64,000 nucleotides of DNA. Origin: Hypericum androsaemum. Its lineage: Eukaryota > Streptophyta > Magnoliopsida > Malpighiales > Hypericaceae. The translations under genes were made by a program, and so were the position numbers. The notes beneath the pieces are model-generated. The model worked only from the letters and a program-made list of their open reading frames with translations. It made no database searches and was not told the DNA's origin. This document shows positions 57,079 to 64,000 of this stretch, one piece after another. Where the stretch lies: positions 1,377,155-1,441,154 of the forward strand of contig OZ023189.1 of the NCBI GenBank assembly GCA_963995505.1. The letters run 5' to 3'. How positions within the stretch are numbered: the first letter of the stretch is position 1; every line of letters begins with the position of its first letter.

Positions 57079-59140
57079 GGCATGCCTACAATGGCTAGGT
57101 CTCGATCGATTTGATGGTAAAATTTTCACATATTACGGTCTTGCCTTAGCCGATTATATGTCGTATGGAGTTATTTTTTGCATGTTTAAGGATGGATACA
57201 CGTCAACGTTTTTCCTAGCGTCAAAATATTGACGTATGAGGGGCATTGTTAGAGCAAAAAGTTAATTTTTAAATTTGTGCCGATCTTATCTCGGTAAAAG
57301 TGAATTATGCTGTGTTATTGATTGGGATAGTGAAAGTTCATTGGGTGGTCATTGCATGGATATGATTCCTTTGTGAGGAGCAAGAAGAAATTCAAGTGTT
57401 TAGTGAGCAAAACTGAATTGGACCATTACGTGGAAGAGTTTGTTTTATCTAAAGTAGAGAGCTTTGACATATTAAGTTGGTAGAAGATGAACGGGCTCAG
57501 GTACCATACATTGCAAACCATTTCTTGAGATGTGCTATCCATTCCTATGTCAGGTGTTGCGTCTTAAAGTGTGCTTTTAGCACAGAAGGTAGGGTGGTAA
57601 GTACTCATCGTAGTCGTTTGCATTCAGAGAATTGGAAGTTTTAATGTGTGCAAAATTGCGTGCGTGAGACCATGAAAAAAATGTAATTTATTAATAATAT
57701 ATTTTTTCAAGTTTCTTACTTGAAGTGACGTTCTTAAGATTTAATATCTTACTTTTACTCTGACATATTTAATAGAAAGTGCAAATAGTGTAAAATATGC
57801 TTCAGTTATTCAGTTATTGATTACATGGACACCAAAAATCAGGCATATATAATACAAAAAAATTTAATTAAATTTCAAATATTATATGACTAATCAATTA
57901 TATTAAATTTGATGGTTAGATGCACAAATTACCGAGAAGAGTTAGGTTACAAGAATAAGAAGATGACCAAAAAGACTTGTTTAGAAGCACCTTGAAACTT
58001 TAGCAAGAAATATTCAAGTTAGAACTTTATGTCATTCAAGAATACTTATAAGTTTTATTTTTTGATTGACGACATAGTCACATGTGTTTCTTTTTATGGT
58101 ATGTTCAAATGTTATCTATTTGACCCACACTTATTTAGTTAATTTAGAGTTTATTCTCAACTTCAATTCATATTAGCATTTTACTACATAGACTTTCAAA
58201 TGTGAGATTTTTGTAATGATTCATATCAATTTTTTTATTTTGATTATATTGCATAATAAAAATATTTTGCAAAGAAATGGGTGTATGGGTAGGGTAAGGA
58301 TTTTCGTTTGGACCCTAGGGTCCGGGTCCTTATTCAAAAAATCCATAGGATCGAAGCTAGGGTTTGGATCTTACTTCTAAATTTAGAGTCTGGGTTTAGA
58401 TCCTATAAATCATTACCATACTCTACCCATTGATACTCCTAGTCTAAGTTATATAGAGTGATGAGTATAAAATTTTTGTTAACCCATAGAGGTCGTGGGG
58501 GAAAGATTGGGTCTGCTTGGGAGCCAAAACACCAAGGGGACAATACAAATGAGGTGTGTTAGATGTCAAAACTGCAATACCATATCTTATATAGGAGTAA
58601 TTTTAGAAATTAGTTCAAACAAATGAAAATAATACAAACAATATAATTATCTACACGCTGAACCAATATTCATCAACAAACATAGGGAGAAGCCAACACC
58701 AAGACCCCAAAGAGACAGAGAATGAGAGTTGCGTATATGTTTTTCTTATGAAAAATTGAGGTGTCATTGATTTTTGCCTTTGAAAACTGATGTGCCATTG
58801 GTTTTTGCTTTTGAAAACTAATGTGTCGTTAGTTTTTTCTTTGAAATAGATGTGTTGTTGTCTTTGCCAGTTGTGTCGTTATTTTTGCATGATGTGCCAG
58901 TGTGTTTTGCCCGATGAAAAGTTGAAATTTTTGCCTTTTAAAACTGATGTGCCGTTGTCTTTCCTAATGTGTCATTGTGTTTTGACCCGTTGGAATTTTT
59001 GATATTGAAAAGAACGACAAAAAATTCGGTCATTCCTTAATACTGCCATGGCAACTAAGTTGTACGAGCAATTCCCGTCTTGTTTTTTAAAAAGTGAAAT
59101 ATGGGATACTAAATTTTACCTAATCATAGTGCTTTTTAAA
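57079..59140. other. AT-rich spacer with a degenerate tandem array
   Basis: No gene seen. At 58740-58990 there are about seven degenerate units of the kind AACTGATGTGCCGTTG with spacing of roughly 30-45 bp. Confidence 0.4.
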
Positions 59141-59145
59141 AAAAT

Positions 59146-59431
59146 AGAAAAAAGTTTACTTTAGTACCCTGTAGTATCACGGATTCTCACTTAGGTACCC
59201 TGTGGTTTAAAACGCATAGAATAGGTCCAATTTGTTTAAATTTTTATCAAAAATAGGTCCCGGGCAGCCCGGATAACTATGTCGTTTCGTTAAAAAAAAT
59301 TCGGGCAGTTACCCGGGCCCAGGACCTGTTTTTGATATTAAAAAATTGAAACAAATTGGACCTGTTCTATGCGTCCTAAGTGAGAATCTGTGATACTACA
59401 GGGTACTAAAGTGAACTTTTCCCAAAAAATT
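59146..59431. mobile_element. Foldback MITE, about 286 bp
   Basis: Near-complete hairpin. The left arm starts AGAAAAAAGTTTACTTTAG and the right arm (complement) GGGAAAAGTTCACTTTAG. Both continue with TACCCTGTAGTATCAC and GGTCCAATTTGTTT. The centre is GC-rich around 59262-59325. The A-rich flanks (AAAAAAAT and AAAAAATTT) are too simple to prove a target duplication. Mutator-like ends. Confidence 0.7.
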
Positions 59432-59712
59432 TGTCCGAGCTACGTGATTTTACAAGTAAATAAAAGTATTCCAAAAACAGAAGTGAATAAATGAATAAAG
59501 AAGAGTGAATCTTTATCAGAATTGATAAAAATAGGAGCCAAAGCAGTGAACTAAACGCCAGAACAGATTGTTTGAGTATGCGCAAGGAGGAAGGATTTTA
59601 TATGTGATGATGGAGGGGAAAAACCAGAAATAAATGTGAACAAGGAAAGTGTTAAACACATGTATTTTCAGCCATCCAAAATTTTAAATCCATAGTTCAA
59701 ATTTTCTTCAAC

Positions 59713-60002
59713 AAGTATAAATTATTAATAAATTTTTTTAAACTATCATCAGGTGAGACTCTCTTAGTTTTTGATATTTAGTAGCTCACTTTTGATGTGC
59801 TCTTCCGGGCGTTGATTTGAACGTTGCCTTTTAATACATGTGTTCAAATTTTCTTCCGGAAGAAAATTTGAACACATGTATTAAAAGGCAACGTTCAAAT
59901 CAACGCCCGGAAGAGCACATCAAAAGTGAGCTACTAAATATCAAAAACTAAGAGAGTCTCACCTGATGATAGTTTAAAAAAATTTATTAATAATTTATAC
60001 TT
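59713..60002. repeat. Perfect 290-bp palindrome, no spacer
   Basis: Two 145-bp arms meet at 59857/59858 (TTCTTCC then GGAAGAA) and match without a single mismatch. The motif GTTCAAATTTTCTTC occurs at the centre and again just left of the left arm. See the finding for possible origin or artefact. Confidence 0.95.
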
Positions 60003-60660
60003 AAAACAAGACCATGTAGCAGTATATAATGTCGAAATAAATAATGATATATCAAGGTAATAATCATTCCAATATACAGTTTGTCCAAAGAACCAATTTT
60101 ATGTGAAGTTAATCTTGTACTTTATTGACATATAATATTTAAAATCGAGCTCTTTGCGTTATGTTATGATCCTCTCTATATCGAAAATATCTCTAAATTA
60201 TTGATTAAAAAACTTTGATTCCAAGATAATACCAGTGCTAAAATTTAATGAAAACTATATCATAATAACTAATATTTTTTCAGAAAATTTTAGTTTTAAA
60301 TTTTGGTCTAAACTTTCACATGAAAAAGTGATATTTTTTTAAAATATTTTAAGATAATTGCACGTCTTAGACTTTCCTGTTTGATCATTTTTATATCATC
60401 TTTTGAATCATTTCAGCATTTCTTTTAGGGGATCGTTTCAGCATTTGAATAATTTTAAATGTAAAAAAAAATTGGCGATTTGAATATAGAGAGGAAAATA
60501 AATACAATTTTTCTGATGAAAGTAATATTTTTCTCCTTTATTGCAATATTGTCACTAAAGTAGAGAGCCTAAAGTAGAGCTTATCCCTTAGCAGTTGCAA
60601 AATGCACTATTAAGGAAAATGAATTTAAAAACCATATCCCATATCTGTCTTCTCCTCCCA
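60003..60660. other. AT-rich region upstream of the RMR gene
   Basis: No repeat or gene seen. The last part probably contains the promoter. Confidence 0.4.
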
Positions 60661-60673
60661 TCCCACCACCCCC

Positions 60674-60721
60674 ATGGAAGCCGATGTCTCCCTCTCCTCT
60701 TTGAAAATCACAAAACCCTAA
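60674..60721 (+). promoter_or_regulatory. Upstream ORF and telo-box before the RMR start
   Basis: A 16-codon ATG-to-TAA frame (60674-60721) lies 60 bp before the main ATG. Its end overlaps AAACCCTAA, a telo-box-like element frequent near plant transcription starts. Whether it lies in the mRNA depends on the unknown start site. Confidence 0.4.
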
Positions 60722-60780
60722 AATCCCAATAGGCAAAAACCCACCACCCACCCTTGTTTCCTCCCCGCTGCTCTGCGACC

Positions 60781-63700
60781 ATGAAACGGCGACGGGTTGA
60801 GCTTGCTCTCTTCATCTGCTGCCTCTGGGTTCACTTGTTGACGGCTTCGGCTAACGTCGTTTTGACCGGGGACAACATCAACATGTCGTTTGATGACGTG
60901 GAAGCCAACTTCGGTTAGTTATTGCAAGTTTCAGCTAAATTCTGAGTTGGGTTTTTTTCGTTTTCTGTCAAAGTTAAGTTCTTTTGGATGCTAAGTTGCC
61001 CCCAACCCCCTGATGTTGCTTTTGTGTCGTCAGCTCCGGCAGTTAAGGGCACGGGCGAGTGCGGGTTGTTGTATGTGGCGGATCCTCTTGGCGCGTGTTC
61101 CAGCTTAACTAACAATGTTTCGAGTTTCTCCAATGCTACTTCTGCGTTTGTGCTGATCATAAGAGGAGGGTGTAGCTTTGAAGAAAAAGTTAGATCGGCT
61201 CAAAAGGCTGGGTTCCAAGCTGCGATTGTCTATGACTATGATGATGGCGTCTTGGTCGCTAGTGAGAACCTGTTCCCTTCTGAGTATCCCAAGCTTTTGT
61301 TCGTTTCTTTTAGTGTCAGTTTCAATGTTGGAACGAGAGTTTTTTTTTTTGGTCAATTGTTATCTGGTTAGTATTTATAATTGCAGTGCTCAAAGTTGGA
61401 GAGGGAATGTTAACACGAGAGTTCGTGTTTTCTCATTTCATTTCCTGCTTTCCGCAAATTTTATTTCTAGAAAATGTAGCTCGTCCCACTCAAAGGAAAC
61501 TGGAATTGGTGCTTGTTGTCATTGCTGGTAGCAGAATCTGTTAGGGTTTCGTAGATCCTCCATGTCATCTCTTGCGAGACAGTGTTCACCCTTTTCATTG
61601 GATAACTGTATTAACATAGACCAGGAGAAGGATATGATGATTTGGAAAACACAAAACCTTACGTCTTGAATAATTTGGACAAACACTGTTACATTTTAGA
61701 GGACAAGCCTGGAATTTATCCAGAGTCAGGTCATGATGCAATCTTTTGAGACAGAACATGAAGGTTTCTATTTTAATGGTCAAGTATCTCTCTACATCTA
61801 GTATATGGAGATGGGATGTTCGTTTAACGGTGGTTTACAGTTAACAGATTGTGCTAGACTTAGCCAGATGCTAATTTTTTGTTGACATGCAGTGGCAGGG
61901 AGTGCAGCTGGTATAAAAATAAATGCGGTGTTTGTTGCCAAGAAATCAGGAGAGATACTTAAGAAATATGCTGGCTTTTCGAACTATGAGCTGTGTATCA
62001 TCCCTAGTCTTGAAAACACAGCATGGTCCATCATGGCAATCTCTTTCATTTCTCTGCTTGCCATGTCTGCTGTCCTGGCTACATGTTTCTTTGTCCGTCG
62101 GCATCGCATAAGAAGAGAACGACCACGTGCTTCTCGTGTTCGAGAATTTCATGGGATGAGCAATCATTTGGTAAAAGCAATGCCAAGCCTCATATTTACT
62201 TCTGCTCTGGAGGATAATTGTACTTCAGTAACATGTGCGATATGCCTAGAAGACTACAGTGTGGGAGAGAAGCTAAGGATCCTACCATGCCGGCATAGTA
62301 AGTAAATTATTTGGTCTTTTTGGCCATGGAAAACATTACTGCTTACTGAACACTTGTGTCTGGTCTTTTATGAATACCATTTTTCTCCAATGCACCTCAT
62401 TTTGGGAGGGGGGGAAAGAGGAGAAATTTTATGTTTTTTAAAACTTTAGTTACCAAGTCAAGTCACTTGTTGATTAATTTTATCTCTATCTGAAATATGC
62501 TGCTCATTTTCTATTTTGTCTTGTATTTGCCTATGCGGCAGTAGTCTTCATTGAATTGTAAAAGCCTACCTGCTATTACATAATGGAATTTGTTGCATCA
62601 ACCATGACAAGCCAAAAGCAACACTCTGGTTTCCAGCTCCTACTTGTTCTCTCCTCTATTTCCTTGATTTTGTTCAACACTATGGGAAAAAAATTAAGGC
62701 AAGTCTGATGATATTCAAACTCACATAAATTGCCTAGTTAGGTATGTAGTCAATCTTCTTGGATCGCACCGACTCTGCTATGGACCTTGCATTTGTTTCA
62801 CTAGGAGTTTGTTCTCTGTGGAGAGCATGATTTATTTCTTATTTGGCATCCAAATCAGACCGAGACTGTCAAAATTAAGTTCCCTGTACTTGATATTCTA
62901 CTCTAGTCATTGGAAATATAGTGAAGAATCTGCGTTAGTGTACATAAAATGAAGTACAACTGGATTTTGTTCTTGGTACTTCCCTATGAAAGTGTGAACT
63001 AGTTTCACTCAATTTCCATTTTCTGCCAGCTATAGATAATCTTAGGTGCACACCTATACGTGGCAGAAATGATTGCACCTCAGTCCACTTGTTAGTACAC
63101 TCACAATCCTGGTAGACTTGCTTGTCAGGAAGGAGGTTTGGGGGCTGGGTTGTGACCTTACTAGAGATGCCATAGCCAATAGCATAAGCCACACCTGACT
63201 TTCTCTCGTTGCTAAAATAATCGAGACTCTGGGACTGCTTGTGTTATGAAGGTTCTTTTTCCACTCTTCTTCTCAGGCCAATTGCGTTAAAAGGTTCAGT
63301 TTCTCTCTTCCTGCAAACTGGTGTCAAACACAACATTTTTTTTGGGTGGAAAAACACAACATATTTGTTCACTCATATATATGTACTCCCGTACAAGTAG
63401 GAAATTATCTACAGATGCTTAATCGTGAGACTCATTTGTTTCAAATATCTATATTTCCTGATGCGCACAAGTCTTCCTCTACTTGAGCAATATACTTCTT
63501 TTATTATCTCATGGTTGCTAATTCTGATTTGTCTCTTTTTGGACCTTGAACAGAATTCCATGCTATGTGTGTTGACTCATGGCTTACTACTTGGCGGACT
63601 TTTTGCCCAGTATGCAAGCGCGATGCTAGAACCAGCACCGGGGATCCCCCGGCCTCTGAATCCACACCATTGCTTTCTTCAAGTTTGGCTTCCATGTCTA

Positions 63701-64000
63701 CATCTTCAGCGTTGTCATCATTTAGGTCGTCGTCATCATTTAGGTCAGTGGCATCATCAGCTATACAGATTGCTCCTGTGTCATCTCAGTCTCCCTCAGT
63801 TTCTCACGCTCCTTCGATTTCAAGTACACCATACAATCGCCGATCCCAGTCATCCCACTACCAATCACCATTTTTAACTGTTAGTCGCAGCTCAGCAGAC
63901 CTCAGGAACTTTTCTTCTCAAAGAAGCCGAACCTCGTACATGGCATCACCTCATTCCTTGGGGTACCCATCGATGTCACCCTTGAATTCAAGATACATGT
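60781..64000 (+). CDS. RMR vacuolar sorting receptor (PA-TM-RING-H2), partial at window end
   Basis: Exons 60781-60913, 61034-61261, 61893-62297 and 63554 to beyond 64000. All borders are GT..AG and the phases agree. Signal peptide about 1-24 ([17 protein letters not shown]); protease-associated (PA) luminal domain about 45-150 ([27 protein letters not shown]); membrane segment about 164-188; cytosolic RING-H2 with C235, C238, C253, H255, H258, C261, C273 and C276; then a long Ser-rich tail. This is the order of plant RMR (ReMembR-H2) proteins, which carry cargo to the protein-storage vacuole. The extended tail resembles the longer family members (AtRMR2-like). The RING suggests ubiquitin-ligase ability; the cargo cannot be read from sequence. 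The frames at 60988-61531 that run through donor sites are intron read-through. The stop codon is outside the window. Confidence 0.92.

Noticed and set aside
61105..61531. Overlapping frames in the second intron of the RMR gene
   Set aside because: Read-through of the donor at 61262; splicing to 61893 restores the PA domain.

Overview
The window reads as nuclear DNA of a flowering plant, probably a eudicot. It is AT-rich intergenic sequence packed with plant LTR retrotransposons (Athila-type Ty3/gypsy, Ty1/copia, a Cassandra-type TRIM), MITEs and a Mutator-like element. Its few genes have introns and belong to plant families (RMR receptor, VPFSWE-motif protein, GeBP/storekeeper, HhH-GPD glycosylase). 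I cannot name the species.

Layout. 1-17.8 kb: two copies of one dispersed repeat (1-1373 and 14400-15481 plus 17629-17815) enclose a broken glycosylase gene copy (1.4-3.1 kb), a decayed Athila element without a 3' LTR (3496 to about 11240), an A-U-A repeat array (11.7-14.2 kb) and a 2147-bp solo LTR. 18-31 kb: an exon remnant, a GeBP-type pseudogene, then a direct duplication of about 3-4 kb (21626-25610 and 27986-31080) on either side of a five-exon HhH-GPD glycosylase-like gene whose exons join in frame. The two copies carry different insertions, so each serves as the empty site for the other. 31-38.6 kb: a hAT-type MITE, a small internally deleted copia element with matching LTRs and target duplication, fragments of a reverse-transcriptase RNase H and of a subtilisin-propeptide gene, and a solo LTR of the same copia family. 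38.8-48.3 kb: a young, nearly intact minus-strand copia element (LTRs about 98% alike by eye) with a small non-autonomous LTR element nested in its leader. 50.4-51.7 kb: a Cassandra TRIM array LTR-int-LTR-int-LTR whose LTRs contain 5S-rRNA-like sequence; one LTR is split by a hAT-type MITE. 52.1 kb: an intact single-exon plant gene. 54.2-55.8 kb: a Mutator-like element with a 9-bp target duplication, a 188-bp triplication and a 27-G run. 56.1-56.85 kb: an acyl-activating-enzyme pseudogene. 59.1-60.0 kb: a foldback MITE and a perfect zero-spacer 290-bp palindrome. 60.8 kb to the end: a four-exon gene for an RMR-type (PA domain, transmembrane, RING-H2) vacuolar sorting receptor, open at the window edge.

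Likely working host genes are the RMR gene, the VPFSWE-motif gene at 52.1 kb and possibly the glycosylase gene at 25.9-27.6 kb. They do not look functionally linked. The main interest is the nested transposon structure, which can be dated with target duplications and empty sites, plus the Cassandra array, the palindrome and the nested element with an unrecognised ORF. Most premature stops in the retrotransposon ORFs fit single C-to-T changes, as expected of deaminated methylated DNA.
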